Positions 7,681 to 16,669 of a stretch of 64,000 nucleotides of DNA are shown in pieces. A program made the position numbers and the translations under genes. This DNA comes from Aliicoccus persicus (GTDB taxonomy: Bacteria; Bacillota; Bacilli; Staphylococcales; Salinicoccaceae): contig NZ_FOIT01000003.1 of NCBI RefSeq assembly GCF_900110815.1, positions 24,250 through 88,249 of the forward strand, written 5' to 3'. Under the pieces are notes generated by a model. That model was not told the DNA's origin and searched no databases. It saw nothing but the letters and a program-made list of their open reading frames with translations. Numbering within the stretch: position 1 is the first letter of the stretch; each line of letters starts with the position of its first letter.

Positions 7681-9339
7681 ATGCGTTTGGGTAAGATGAT
7701 GTTAACAAGTTTAGGTGTAATGCTCACAGCATCGTTAGGGTATAGCATGGCAACGAGTAGTGTAGATGCGCAGGAAGACGGTGTTGATTTAGATATTGGT
7801 TTACTGAATGAACCGGTATCGATGGATCCACATACTGCGAATGACATTCCGTCTGCACAGATTAGAACTCAGCTTTATGACACTTTAGTGAAACAAGATT
7901 TCGATATGGAGATCGGAGAAGGCCTTGCAACAGACTGGGAACAAGTGGATGACAATACATGGAGCTTCACATTACGTGAAGGTGTAACATTCCATGATGG
8001 CAGTGATTTTACAGCAGAGGACGTGGAAGCAACACTTGAGCGTATACTGGATCCTAGTTCAGCATCATCTGTTCGATTTATGTTTGAAATGATTACAGAT
8101 ATAGAATCGGTCGATGAACATACGTTAGAGATTACGACAGAATATCCGTTTGCACCGTTATTGAGTAACTTATCTCACAACACAGCGGGTATTTTAAGCA
8201 AAGATACGATTGATGAAGATTATCAGAACGCGCTTGACGAAGCTGGATTAGACATTACGCTTGATGAATATTATGAGATGCGCGATGAAGGTGGAGATGA
8301 GTTCGATGATGTATCGGCTCAGATTACTGAATTCATTGGAAATCATTTAGCACCAAACCCTGTCGGTACAGGTCACTTACAATTTGTAAGTCGTACGCCA
8401 GGAGATAACATCGTGCTTGAAGGTTTCGACGATTACTATGAAGAAGGACGCGAGCTTGGTACAGTTACTTACCGCGTCATCCCAGAAAACCAAGCGCGTT
8501 TAGCAGAACTTGAAACAGGTGGTATCGCAATTTCTGATAGCGTTGACCCAGTGAATATGGAACGTGTTAGAAATGCTGATAATATGGATATCATCGATCA
8601 AGAAGGATTATCAATGACTTATTTAGCATTTAACGTTGAGAACGAATTGTTTGCTGATGTGAATGTCAGAAAAGCAATTTCACATGCATTAGACCGTGAA
8701 GGTATGATTGATGGTCTACTAGATGGTCGAGGCATTCATGGTTCAACACATATTGCACGTACAGTTAACTTCCATGACGAGTCATTCGAAGAAATCGAAT
8801 ATGATATGGAATTAGCACAAGAATATATGGCTGAGTCTGACCAGGCGGATGGCTTCAGTGCAACACTATGGGTATCTAACTCAGATACGAACCGTGACTT
8901 AGCGCAGTACATGCAAGAGACACTTGGTGAGTTGAAAATCGATATTACAATTGAAGAATATGAGTTCGGTACATTCTTAGATATGGCAAACAGCGGTACA
9001 CATGATATGTTCATGCTTCAGTGGATTACAGTAACAGGTGATGCGGACTACGGATTATATCCAATGTTCCATACAGATTCTCAAGATGGTTCAGGTAACA
9101 GATGGTTGTATTCTAACCCAGAACTTGATACAGAATTAGAAGGTGGACGTCAAGCACAAGATGAAGAAGAACGTGCTGCATTCTATAGTGAAGCACAGCG
9201 CATCTTACTTGAAGACCTTCCGATTACACCGCTTTACTATTCAGAGCTCGGAATTGGTATCAATACAGACTTAGTCAGTGGTGTTGAACTCGATCCAGTT
9301 GGTATCATTCGCTTAGAGAATGTTACTGCCCCAGAGTAA
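7681..9339 (+). CDS. Oligopeptide ABC transporter substrate-binding protein
   Basis: 552-aa family-5 extracellular solute-binding protein, full length for DppA/OppA-type proteins. The motif region EPVSMDPHTANDIPSAQIRTQ near residue 44 and TDWEQVDDNTWSFTLREGV near 84 are family signatures. The signal peptide has no lipobox; cleavage after SVDA is expected, so membrane attachment is unexplained. The protein is very acidic. No permease or ATPase gene is adjacent, so it must serve a transporter encoded elsewhere. AAGGAG lies 10 nt before ATG. Expression is probably under CcpA control from the cre-containing promoter. Confidence 0.93.
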   Translation: MRLGKMMLTSLGVMLTASLGYSMATSSVDAQEDGVDLDIGLLNEPVSMDPHTANDIPSAQIRTQLYDTLVKQDFDMEIGEGLATDWEQVDDNTWSFTLREGVTFHDGSDFTAEDVEATLERILDPSSASSVRFMFEMITDIESVDEHTLEITTEYPFAPLLSNLSHNTAGILSKDTIDEDYQNALDEAGLDITLDEYYEMRDEGGDEFDDVSAQITEFIGNHLAPNPVGTGHLQFVSRTPGDNIVLEGFDDYYEEGRELGTVTYRVIPENQARLAELETGGIAISDSVDPVNMERVRNADNMDIIDQEGLSMTYLAFNVENELFADVNVRKAISHALDREGMIDGLLDGRGIHGSTHIARTVNFHDESFEEIEYDMELAQEYMAESDQADGFSATLWVSNSDTNRDLAQYMQETLGELKIDITIEEYEFGTFLDMANSGTHDMFMLQWITVTGDADYGLYPMFHTDSQDGSGNRWLYSNPELDTELEGGRQAQDEEERAAFYSEAQRILLEDLPITPLYYSELGIGINTDLVSGVELDPVGIIRLENVTAPE

Positions 9340-9376
9340 ACCATTTATTTAAAAGATAAAAATATAAAATAATACT

Positions 9377-9420
9377 AATACACGTATTCCCCATCATGGA
9401 TGCAATACGTGTATTTTTAT
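9377..9420. terminator. Terminator, 12-bp perfect stem
   Basis: AATACACGTATT (9377-9388) pairs perfectly with AATACGTGTATT (9404-9415), 15-nt loop, then TTTAT. It ends the binding-protein gene. Confidence 0.85.
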
Positions 9421-9511
9421 CTGTGCGTGTGAGCCAGTCATATTTCCATAACCAATGTTCAAGTGATATAATAAACAAGTGATTACGAATTGAGAAAATT
9501 GGGTGAACAAT

Positions 9512-9832
9512 ATGTATGAAAAACAATTTAGATTGCTAGAAAATAAAAAAATGACATTAAAAGAACTTGCACTTGAGCTGGAAAGTGTTGTCGGACAAAC
9601 GATCAATAAAGATGAATTTTTTTATAAAAGAGATGTTGCGCTAAAGCCAAATACGAACGTGTCACAAGATACATTTCATGTAACATATGAATTTCTGGAT
9701 CATAAAGATTTTATAGATGTCGTTGCGTCGTTACCGAGTAAGCGAAAGCTTTCAGAGTATGATTTTACAGATGCCAATTTTGATATCGAATTAATATCTT
9801 ATGTTAAACGAGATACTCCAGAAAATAAGTAA
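9512..9832 (+). CDS. Hypothetical protein, 106 aa
   Basis: Soluble, charged 106-residue protein with no signal peptide or membrane segment. I recognise no family. The N-terminal 35 residues look helical (LLENKKMTLKELALELESVV), and the remainder has alternating beta-like segments. ATG 9512 has GGGTGA 5 nt upstream. It lies 8 bp ahead of the GNAT gene, so the two are probably cotranscribed. Confidence 0.65.
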   Translation: MYEKQFRLLENKKMTLKELALELESVVGQTINKDEFFYKRDVALKPNTNVSQDTFHVTYEFLDHKDFIDVVASLPSKRKLSEYDFTDANFDIELISYVKRDTPENK

Positions 9833-9840
9833 GGTAAACA

Positions 9841-10383
9841 ATGATTTATTTTAAAACGAAACGATTGATTTTTAGGGATTGGAAGGCATCTGACATCCCG
9901 AAATTTCAGCGTATGAATATAGACCCAGACGTTCGCAGATATTATGAAGTAAAAGAATTGGACAAAGAAATTTCGAAAACGCGCGCAGAAGAATTTCAAA
10001 AACATCTAGAAGATCGTGGCTTTGGATTTTTTGCAGTCGAACTGAAGCGGACAGGGGAGTTTATCGGGATGATTGGTATTAAAGTGATCGATGAAAATGG
10101 TCCCTTTAAATTGGAAATTTTCCCGTGCGTTGAAATCCGTTGGAAACTGATGAAGAAATATTGGAACCAAGGCTACGCAACAGAAGCGGGTGTTGGTCTG
10201 ATTCGATTTGTTGATCGGAACACAAACATCCATGAGTTATATGCCCTGTTTCCAAAGAAGAACTTTGCTATTCAAAATGTCGTGGAAAAAATCGGCATGA
10301 CGTATCACTCGAGCTTTGACCATCCGCTTATAACGGATGGCCATCAATTAAAGCCATTTTCTGTTTTTTATCGAAAAATATAA
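9841..10383 (+). CDS. GNAT family N-acetyltransferase (RimJ/RimL type)
   Basis: 180-aa acetyltransferase. The opening FKTKRLIFRDWKASDIPKF is typical of the RimJ/RimL branch; GEFIGMIGI and the acetyl-CoA loop region KYWNQGYATEAGVGLIRF are clear, followed by N-x-x-x-x-N-V-V-E-K-I-G-M near the end. It acetylates an amine on a protein or small molecule, not predictable from sequence. It follows a small unknown gene by 8 bp. Confidence 0.9.
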   Translation: MIYFKTKRLIFRDWKASDIPKFQRMNIDPDVRRYYEVKELDKEISKTRAEEFQKHLEDRGFGFFAVELKRTGEFIGMIGIKVIDENGPFKLEIFPCVEIRWKLMKKYWNQGYATEAGVGLIRFVDRNTNIHELYALFPKKNFAIQNVVEKIGMTYHSSFDHPLITDGHQLKPFSVFYRKI

Positions 10384-10399
10384 TAGGTTTTGTTGGATT

Positions 10400-10441
10400 A
10401 CCCCTGTGAGCTGGAAGAAAACTAGTTTATGGGGGTTTTTG
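10400..10441 (+). terminator. Weak terminator candidate
   Basis: ACCCC at 10400-10404 can pair with GGGGT at 10432-10436, followed by five T. The loop is long, so confidence is modest. Confidence 0.4.
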
Positions 10442-10465
10442 TTGTCGAGTGTGTGGATATACGTG

Positions 10466-10562
10466 CCAATGAAAGTTGCTCATTGACACGCAGATTGGTT
10501 TACATTCCAATGAGACTCGCTCACGGACACGCAAACTCGATTTACTCACCAATAAGCGTCGC
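10466..10562. repeat. Direct repeats, about 41-bp units
   Basis: Two full imperfect units beginning CCAATGA (10466 and 10507) and a partial third beginning CCAATAAGCGTCGC (10549). Shared parts include GCTCA and GACACGCA at matching positions. Spacing is 41 then 42 bp. This is probably a dispersed intergenic repeat; no reading frame is convincing. Confidence 0.6.
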
Positions 10563-10599
10563 AAAAAACAAAAATACCCCCTGCATATAACAGGAGGTA
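10562..10599 (-). terminator. Terminator of the phoP-phoR operon
   Basis: On the minus strand the inverted repeat TACCTCCTG / CAGGGGGTA (one mismatch, 7-nt loop) is followed by a T-rich tract (complement of the A-rich run 10563-10574). Confidence 0.75.
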
Positions 10600-10614
10600 C
10601 CCAACAATACAATT

Positions 10615-11208
10615 TTAATTCAAATTTTGAATGTCTTCGTAAGTTCGTGTGGATAATGGCGTAAATGTTTTAAATCCTTCAAGCAGTTTTTCAGCAGAAG
10701 TTTCTACTTGAACGAGTGTTTTAAAACGCGCTTCTAGAAATCCTTCATCGATCAACTTATCGATTGTTTTTAACAATTGATCATAGTATCCGTTGACGTT
10801 TAAAATACCGATTGGCTTATCATGTAATCCAAGTTGGCCCCAAGTGAATACTTCGAAAAATTCTTCTAATGTACCTGCGCCACCTGGTAACATAATGATG
10901 CCGTCACCGTGTTCTTCAAGCATCGCCTTACGCTCATGCATTGTTTTAACAATAATCGTTTCACTGATGTCAGCATGCGCGACTTCGCGGTCGACTAAAA
11001 ATTGTGGGATGATGCCTTTCACATAGCCATTCCCAGAAAGTGCACCATCTGCGACTGCACCCATCATGCCTGTTGCGCCAGCGCCATACACAAGTCCGAT
11101 ATTCTGTTCTGCTAAAAATTTTCCTAACTGAAGTGCGGATTCTATATAAGCAGGATCTTTACCTGATCCAGCGCCACAGAAAACCGTAATATTCTTTAAC
11201 TCTCTCAT
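10615..11208 (-). CDS. LOG family protein (YvdD type)
   Basis: 197-aa Rossmann-fold protein with the LOG signature PGGAGTLEEFFE near residue 107 and the start motif FCGAGSGKDPAYIESA. Family members hydrolyse nucleoside 5'-monophosphates, releasing ribose 5-phosphate (cytokinin-activating LOG enzymes in plants, AMP/GMP nucleosidase-like in bacteria); older annotations wrongly call it lysine decarboxylase. It is the last gene of a minus-strand run after phoP, phoR and an unknown anchored protein, 15 bp from the latter. Confidence 0.9.
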   Translation of the reverse strand: MRELKNITVFCGAGSGKDPAYIESALQLGKFLAEQNIGLVYGAGATGMMGAVADGALSGNGYVKGIIPQFLVDREVAHADISETIIVKTMHERKAMLEEHGDGIIMLPGGAGTLEEFFEVFTWGQLGLHDKPIGILNVNGYYDQLLKTIDKLIDEGFLEARFKTLVQVETSAEKLLEGFKTFTPLSTRTYEDIQNLN

Positions 11209-11223
11209 TGCGACGCAACTCCT

Positions 11224-11880
11224 TTAGATACCCGTTTTTCTACCAATTTCTTGTATATGTGCTTCTTGTTTTTCTCTGTGCTTTTCAAAGAGACTCTTTG
11301 ATGAATCTTTATCTGTTTCTACCTCGTGATTATCTTTACGATCTTTTTCCTCTTCTTGCGTGAAGTCAACCGCTTTAGAATCTAGCGCACGCTTGTGTTT
11401 TTCATGCAGTTTTCCAGGATCGAGTGTCTCTGCTTCCTTTCGACTCGCAGCGATTTTCTTTTCATTTAATTTTGCAATGTTATTTAGCATGTTTGATCCA
11501 ATCTCCTTTTCGTGTTGGACATTAATATTTTGAATATCTTTGATGTCTTGTACTTCTTTAGAATCTAAATTATTTTGCTCTTGAGATTTTAAAATCTGAG
11601 GTACTTCTACTTTTTCTTTAGAACGCAATTCTTCTACCTTGTCACCAACATTTGAATTGACTGTTTTAATCGTTTGTTTCGTGTTGGAGTAGACAGATGA
11701 ACTGATATTTTTGGCACCTTTAATTGTTTTCGTACTTGTGTTTTTTATTGAATTTAGTGCATTGCTGGATTTTTCAGGAATTCCCTTATCAGTGATGTAA
11801 TTCTTTATGTTTTGTCGATTCATGATGATTGGAATCAGTACTAAAATTAAAACATTTACTATCAGTCTAGCATTTTTCAT
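11224..11880 (-). CDS. Hypothetical membrane-anchored charged protein
   Basis: 218 aa: a single hydrophobic N-terminal segment (residues 4-20), then about 195 highly charged, Lys/Glu/Asn-rich residues predicted helical or disordered. The middle (about 35-75) has a Ser/Thr/Lys pattern like SIKNTSTKTIKGAKN, and the tail ends in short repeats of the type HEKHKRALDS / FEKHREKQEAH. No family recognised. It lies 18 bp after phoR, so it is probably expressed with the phosphate two-component system. Confidence 0.7.
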   Translation of the reverse strand: MKNARLIVNVLILVLIPIIMNRQNIKNYITDKGIPEKSSNALNSIKNTSTKTIKGAKNISSSVYSNTKQTIKTVNSNVGDKVEELRSKEKVEVPQILKSQEQNNLDSKEVQDIKDIQNINVQHEKEIGSNMLNNIAKLNEKKIAASRKEAETLDPGKLHEKHKRALDSKAVDFTQEEEKDRKDNHEVETDKDSSKSLFEKHREKQEAHIQEIGRKTGI

Positions 11881-11898
11881 ATTCTCACCCTCTGATCA

Positions 11899-13686
11899 TT
11901 AACTTGATACGTCATGGTGTTTTCTCGGAATAATAACTGTAAATGTTGAGCCTTCGCCTTCAACACTTTCAACATCGATTCGACCTTTGTGAAGTTCGAC
12001 AAGGTGCTTCACGATGGATAATCCGAGTCCGGTTCCACCTGAATGACGGCTTCTTGCTTTATCTACCCTATAAAAGCGTTCAAAAACACGCGAAATCGTA
12101 TTTTTAGGAATACCTATTCCATCGTCAGTCACAGCGAGTACAAATTCATCTTTTGAGAATACAACACCGACTTTAATATTACCATTTTCTTTTGAATAGT
12201 TAATTGCATTTGCAATTAAGTTTAAGATGACTTGACTGAATCGATCCACATCAAGCTCAACAAACATTTCCTTCTCATCCAAATTCGGTAGTTGCAATGT
12301 CAGTCCTTTTTTCTCAATTTCATTTTGTAATGTTGCGGCCGTACTATGAATGAGCTGGATGACATCGACCGTTTTAATATTGAGCGGGATATCATGTTTT
12401 TCAATTCTAGACAATTGTAGTAAGTCGTGAATTAGACGATCGATACGATCACTTTCATCATAAATAATTTGTAAGAAGTAGTTTCGTGTCTTTTCATCAT
12501 TGACTTCGTTAGAGAGCAGTGTTTCTGTAAATCCTTTTACCGATGTGACTGGTGTTTTTAATTCATGTGATACATTCGCGATGAAATCACTTCGAATTTG
12601 TTCAAGTCTTCTGATGTTCGTAATGTTATGGAGGACGACGATAATCCCGCGTCGCTTCCACCCTTTACCATAGTATGGTGTCAAATGGGCATCATAGATA
12701 AAATTCTCAGATAAGTGTAGTTCCTCTTGGATTTTTCTATTATCTTGATACAATTCATGCATTAAACGAATCAGAGTAGGGAAAGACTTAATACTCGTAA
12801 AATGCTTACCGATTAGATCGTCTTTCGTTAAATTGAGAATAGATGTCATCGACGGATTGATCAGCTCGATATATCCTGCCTTATCTACAATCATAACTCC
12901 GCTGTTGATCTGAGAGATGATACTCTCAAGTTCTCTTTCATTTTCTTCAATTTCACGCGTCTGTTCAAACAGACTCACCGCAAGGTCGTTAACAGATTCA
13001 CCGAGAATTTTGATCTCACCGCTCGTGTCGATATTCACTCGACTGCTGTAATTCTTGTTGCGCAGCTCTTTCGTTACTTTGATAATTTCATTGATTGGCC
13101 GCGAGATACCACGTGCAATCAACATGCTAATGATTGCGAATAGAATGAGTAGACCACCTGTTACAAAGGCTGCACTTCTCCAAAATTCCGCAATCATTTG
13201 TTCTAGAGAATTTAAGGTCATCGATGTCCGTATGATCCCTGCGATTTCACCATTCGCATCGTATGTTTTAAGTGCATGGTAAAGCATGGATTCTTCAAGC
13301 GTATCACTATATCTCTCAGTCGTATAAGAGCGTCGACTATCTTCAAGTAAAACTTGAATCTCTTCACGTTCTAAATGATTTTCCATAGATGCCTGGTTGT
13401 GCATCGAGTCAACGATGACATCACCATCCGTATCGATAAAAGTCATGCGTACATTGGATTCTGTGTTTAAATCTTCCAACCATATTTCTACGTTCTCATG
13501 TATCTCATCGATTTCTTGAAACTGGAGTTGTTGTGAAATGAGTTGTGCAGTATCTTCTAATTGTGTGATAACTTGTTCTCTAGCAAACGATTCTATCGTA
13601 GAAGTTAATGCCCACCATAATAACAATAAAAGTATGAGAATACTCAAGAAAAATGCTGAAGCTATTCTCAACCATAATCTATTCAT
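11899..13686 (-). CDS. phoR: PhoR-like sensor histidine kinase
   Basis: 595 aa. Order: TM1 (about 4-25), extracellular sensor region, TM2 (about 170-192), HAMP, PAS (GVMIVDKAGYIELINPSM), then HisKA with H-box NVSHELKTPVTSVKGF and HATPase with N-box NLIANAIN, G1 DDGIGIP and G2 GGTGLGLSI. The H-box and architecture match PhoR of Bacillus and Staphylococcus, the kinase for phosphate limitation. ATG 13686 is chosen since GGAAGGA lies 7 nt before it and its start overlaps the phoP stop by 8 nt; ATG 13713 would sit deep in phoP. Confidence 0.88.
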   Translation of the reverse strand: MNRLWLRIASAFFLSILILLLLLWWALTSTIESFAREQVITQLEDTAQLISQQLQFQEIDEIHENVEIWLEDLNTESNVRMTFIDTDGDVIVDSMHNQASMENHLEREEIQVLLEDSRRSYTTERYSDTLEESMLYHALKTYDANGEIAGIIRTSMTLNSLEQMIAEFWRSAAFVTGGLLILFAIISMLIARGISRPINEIIKVTKELRNKNYSSRVNIDTSGEIKILGESVNDLAVSLFEQTREIEENERELESIISQINSGVMIVDKAGYIELINPSMTSILNLTKDDLIGKHFTSIKSFPTLIRLMHELYQDNRKIQEELHLSENFIYDAHLTPYYGKGWKRRGIIVVLHNITNIRRLEQIRSDFIANVSHELKTPVTSVKGFTETLLSNEVNDEKTRNYFLQIIYDESDRIDRLIHDLLQLSRIEKHDIPLNIKTVDVIQLIHSTAATLQNEIEKKGLTLQLPNLDEKEMFVELDVDRFSQVILNLIANAINYSKENGNIKVGVVFSKDEFVLAVTDDGIGIPKNTISRVFERFYRVDKARSRHSGGTGLGLSIVKHLVELHKGRIDVESVEGEGSTFTVIIPRKHHDVSS

Positions 13687-14380
13687 CCGACGGTCCTTCC
13701 AGCTTATAGCCAAATCCGCGAATCGTTTTTATGTATACAGGACGCTTTGAATCATCTTCAATCTTCTCGCGCAAGTGACTGATGTGAACATCGACGATGC
13801 GTGTATCTCCGTCATAATGGAAGTCCCAAACACCGTTGAGCAGTTGATCTCGACTCAGCACCTTACCATGATTATTCGCAAGATATAGTAGGAGCTCGAA
13901 CTCTTTTGGTGTTAAAACGAGTAATTTATCTTTAAAATGAACATCATAACGATCAAGGAAAATTTTCAAATCACCGATTTTGATGACTTCACCATTTTCG
14001 TCCTCTGTTTTCACATCTTGTGTGCGTCGTAAGATTGCTTTGACACGTGCGATGACTTCTCTTGGACTAAATGGTTTTGTCATATAATCGTCTGCGCCGA
14101 GTTCAAGACCAAGAATCTTGTCGAATTCTTCATCCTTGGCAGTGAGCATGATAATTGGTACATTGACCTTCTCTTGTCTTAAATGTTTACATACATCCAT
14201 CCCATCCATTCCTGGGAGCATTAAATCGAGAATGATTAAATCTAGTTTTTCTTTTAAAGCAATCTCTAAAGCTTGTTTACCATCATCTGCTGAAATTACG
14301 TTGTAACCAGCTTGTTTTAAATTAAATTGTAAGAGCGTAGAAATTGATGGTTCATCATCGACAACTAGAATTGTACGCAT
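13679..14380 (-). CDS. phoP: PhoP-like response regulator
   Basis: 233-aa OmpR-family regulator. Receiver domain with acidic pocket VVDDE, phospho-acceptor Asp in LIILDLMLPGMDG and conserved Lys in DDYMTKPFSPRE. The winged-helix DNA-binding domain follows from about residue 130 (LTPKEFELLLYLANN, DVHISHLREKIED, IRGFGYKLE). It pairs with the overlapping PhoR-like kinase. The close WalR is ruled out by the partner kinase and gene set, but assignment to PhoP over another OmpR member rests on similarity alone. Confidence 0.88.
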   Translation of the reverse strand: MRTILVVDDEPSISTLLQFNLKQAGYNVISADDGKQALEIALKEKLDLIILDLMLPGMDGMDVCKHLRQEKVNVPIIMLTAKDEEFDKILGLELGADDYMTKPFSPREVIARVKAILRRTQDVKTEDENGEVIKIGDLKIFLDRYDVHFKDKLLVLTPKEFELLLYLANNHGKVLSRDQLLNGVWDFHYDGDTRIVDVHISHLREKIEDDSKRPVYIKTIRGFGYKLEGPSDE

Positions 14381-14523
14381 GGAGAAGCTCCTTTCACTTT
14401 ATGTATCCACAGTGGACAATTATAATAATATTTTAACATATCAACACGAAAACTTAGCAATATTAACAATCTTTTAATATACACGTTGCTGACTGGTAGT
14501 AAGAAGAGAAGGAGGGCATTTAT

Positions 14524-15525
14524 ATGGGAAGATATAGTCGTCAAACATTGTTTAAACATATCGGTGTAGACGGTCAGCGTGCGATTACAAAGCGTACGGT
14601 CGTAATCATTGGTGTTGGTGCGCTCGGAACAGTATCGGCTGAGATGCTCGCAAGAGCTGGTGTAAAGAAATTAATACTCGTCGATAGAGATTATGTAGAG
14701 GAAACAAATTTACAGAGACAGTCTTTATTTACGGAGCGCGATGCGGTGAATCAAACACCAAAGGTTGTCGCAGCGAAAGAAAGAATTAAGGAAATAAGAA
14801 GTGACCTAGCCATTGAAACGTATATCGAACATTGTGATGCACAGTTGCTTTTATCGATTGCAGCAGGTGCTGATTTAATATTAGACGGCACGGATAACTT
14901 TGAAACGCGTCTGTTAATCAATGATGTCGCTTATAAATTAGGCATCCCATGGATATATGCTGCATGTGTTGAGAGTACCTATGTGAGCAGTGCATTTATA
15001 CCCGATAAAAACACGCCGTGTTTTAGATGCTTGATTCCAACTTTACCGACGACAACATTAACATGTGACACGGCAGGCATCATCGCACCAGCAGTGCATA
15101 CAGCTGTCAGCTTACAAATTTCAGCTGCGCTCAAAATTTTGAGTGGGGGAGAAATTATAAAACCATCGATGACAATGGGTGACCTGTGGCAAAACGAACA
15201 CATGACGATCGGTACAGAAGCGTTGATTCATGACGAATGCCCAACGTGTCAAACGAAAGAATTTCCAGAATTAAATAGAACGACACATCGTCAATTTAGT
15301 TTATGCGGACGCGATACGGTGCAGATTATTGATGACAGACTCACAGAGCAAGTGGTTGCTAAAACACTTACAGAACGTTCAATAGAATATAAAGAAACAC
15401 CATATTTCATAGAATTTCATTATGATGATACACGTATCGTTGCGTTTCAAAATGGACGATTACTCGTTCATGGCATCATGGATGTCAATAAAGGACAGAC
15501 AATCGTCAATCAAGTGTTTGGATAA
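14524..15525 (+). CDS. moeB: Molybdopterin-synthase adenylyltransferase (MoeB/ThiF)
   Basis: 333-aa E1-like enzyme that adenylates the C-terminal Gly of MoaD before sulfur loading. The ATP site is GVGALGTVSAEMLARAG near residue 36, with VDRDYVEETNLQRQ, and two zinc-binding Cys pairs are present (CFRC near 174 and CPTC near 239). The last 90 residues form an extra, weakly conserved domain in the position of the rhodanese domain of longer relatives but with no rhodanese active-site Cys loop that I can see. ThiF function cannot be excluded, but context is all Moco. Confidence 0.9.
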   Translation: MGRYSRQTLFKHIGVDGQRAITKRTVVIIGVGALGTVSAEMLARAGVKKLILVDRDYVEETNLQRQSLFTERDAVNQTPKVVAAKERIKEIRSDLAIETYIEHCDAQLLLSIAAGADLILDGTDNFETRLLINDVAYKLGIPWIYAACVESTYVSSAFIPDKNTPCFRCLIPTLPTTTLTCDTAGIIAPAVHTAVSLQISAALKILSGGEIIKPSMTMGDLWQNEHMTIGTEALIHDECPTCQTKEFPELNRTTHRQFSLCGRDTVQIIDDRLTEQVVAKTLTERSIEYKETPYFIEFHYDDTRIVAFQNGRLLVHGIMDVNKGQTIVNQVFG

Positions 15526-15537
15526 GGAGTTGAGGAA

Positions 15538-16032
15538 ATGAGTCACGTTGAGGATATCGGAAGAAAAATTAGAGTGGGTGTGATAACTGTCAGTGACACG
15601 CGGACGAAAGAGACTGATAAGGGTGGCGCGCTCGTGCAAAGCTATTTAGATGATGATACCTATGAAGTGACGCATTATCGTATTGTTAAAGACGATGTTA
15701 ATGCCATTCAATCTGAATTAAAAGAGATGCTTAACACAGTGGATGCTGTTATAACGACAGGAGGGACTGGCATTGCCAAACGCGATGTGACGATTGAAGC
15801 GGTGTCATCATTTTTTGTAAAAGAGCTCGAAGGTTTTGGTGAGATTTTTAGAATGTTGAGCTATACAGAAGATATTGGATCACGGAGTATTTTATCGAGA
15901 GCTACAGCAGGTACGACGGAAGAAAATAAGTTAATTATTTCACTACCCGGTTCAACAGGTGCCGTCAAGCTTGCGATGGAACGACTCGTCGTGCCTGAGT
16001 TGAAACATATGATTTCTGAACTAAATAAATAA
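15538..16032 (+). CDS. moaB: Molybdenum cofactor biosynthesis protein MoaB
   Basis: 164-aa MoaB/Mog fold protein that adenylates molybdopterin in preparation for metal insertion. Motifs: ITVSDTR near residue 18, VITTGGTGIAKRDVTIEAV near 72 and SLPGSTGAVKLA near 140. It follows moeB by 12 bp with AAGGAG ahead of ATG, and converges on moaC across a long hairpin. Confidence 0.92.
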   Translation: MSHVEDIGRKIRVGVITVSDTRTKETDKGGALVQSYLDDDTYEVTHYRIVKDDVNAIQSELKEMLNTVDAVITTGGTGIAKRDVTIEAVSSFFVKELEGFGEIFRMLSYTEDIGSRSILSRATAGTTEENKLIISLPGSTGAVKLAMERLVVPELKHMISELNK

Positions 16033-16040
16033 TCAAGTAA

Positions 16041-16082
16041 AAATCACGTATGTCTTCTCATACAAGGAGACATACGTGATTT
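16041..16082. terminator. Bidirectional terminator, 15-bp stem
   Basis: AAATCACGTATGTCT (16041-16055) and AGACATACGTGATTT (16068-16082) pair perfectly around a 12-nt loop, between convergent moaB and moaC; A-rich and T-rich flanks serve both directions. Confidence 0.9.
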
Positions 16083-16097
16083 CATTTTTGATTATTC

Positions 16098-16586
16098 TTA
16101 ATCGGCTTGATAGTCCCCACTTTTACCACCGGACTTTAACAACAGTTTAGTTTCTAAAATTTCCATGCCTTTATCGAGCGCTTTACACATATCGTAAACG
16201 GTTAATGCCGCTGCACTTGCTGCTGTCAGTGCCTCCATTTCAACACCTGTCTTTCCAGTTGTTTTAACCGTTGCACTGATTTTTAAAATATATACATCAT
16301 TCTTTTTATCATTCTCCCATTCGAAACTGATATCAATACCATTTAACATGAGTGGATGGCACATGGGGATGATTTGTGAAGTATTCTTCGCTGCCATAAT
16401 TCCTGCGACTTGACTGACAGCGAGTACATCACCTTTTTTTATATTGTCTTCAGTAATAGCTGCATAGATCTCTTCAGTCACTTTAATTTTAGACTGCGCA
16501 GTTGCTGAGCGTTTCGTTATATCTTTGTCAGAGACGTCAACCATGCGTGCGTGTCCTTCTTCATTGAAGTGCGTAAACTTTGTCAT
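16098..16586 (-). CDS. moaC: Cyclic pyranopterin monophosphate synthase MoaC
   Basis: 162 aa. Acts after MoaA to convert 3',8-cyclo-7,8-dihydro-GTP into cyclic pyranopterin monophosphate. The family signature [10 protein letters not shown] near residue 75 and [24 protein letters not shown] near 112 hold the active-site residues. It is the only Moco gene on the minus strand here, divergent from moeA, as in staphylococcal Moco loci. Confidence 0.95.
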   Translation of the reverse strand: MTKFTHFNEEGHARMVDVSDKDITKRSATAQSKIKVTEEIYAAITEDNIKKGDVLAVSQVAGIMAAKNTSQIIPMCHPLMLNGIDISFEWENDKKNDVYILKISATVKTTGKTGVEMEALTAASAAALTVYDMCKALDKGMEILETKLLLKSGGKSGDYQAD

Positions 16587-16669
16587 AGAATCACCTTGCT
16601 ATATAATAGTATGTAATCATTATAACGCAGAATCATAACAAGATACTAAAATAGAGGAAAGTGATCGCC

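Noticed and set aside
13686-13713. Longer phoR start at 13713
   Set aside because: It would overlap phoP by 35 nt with no ribosome site; the start at 13686 has GGAAGGA and the usual short overlap.
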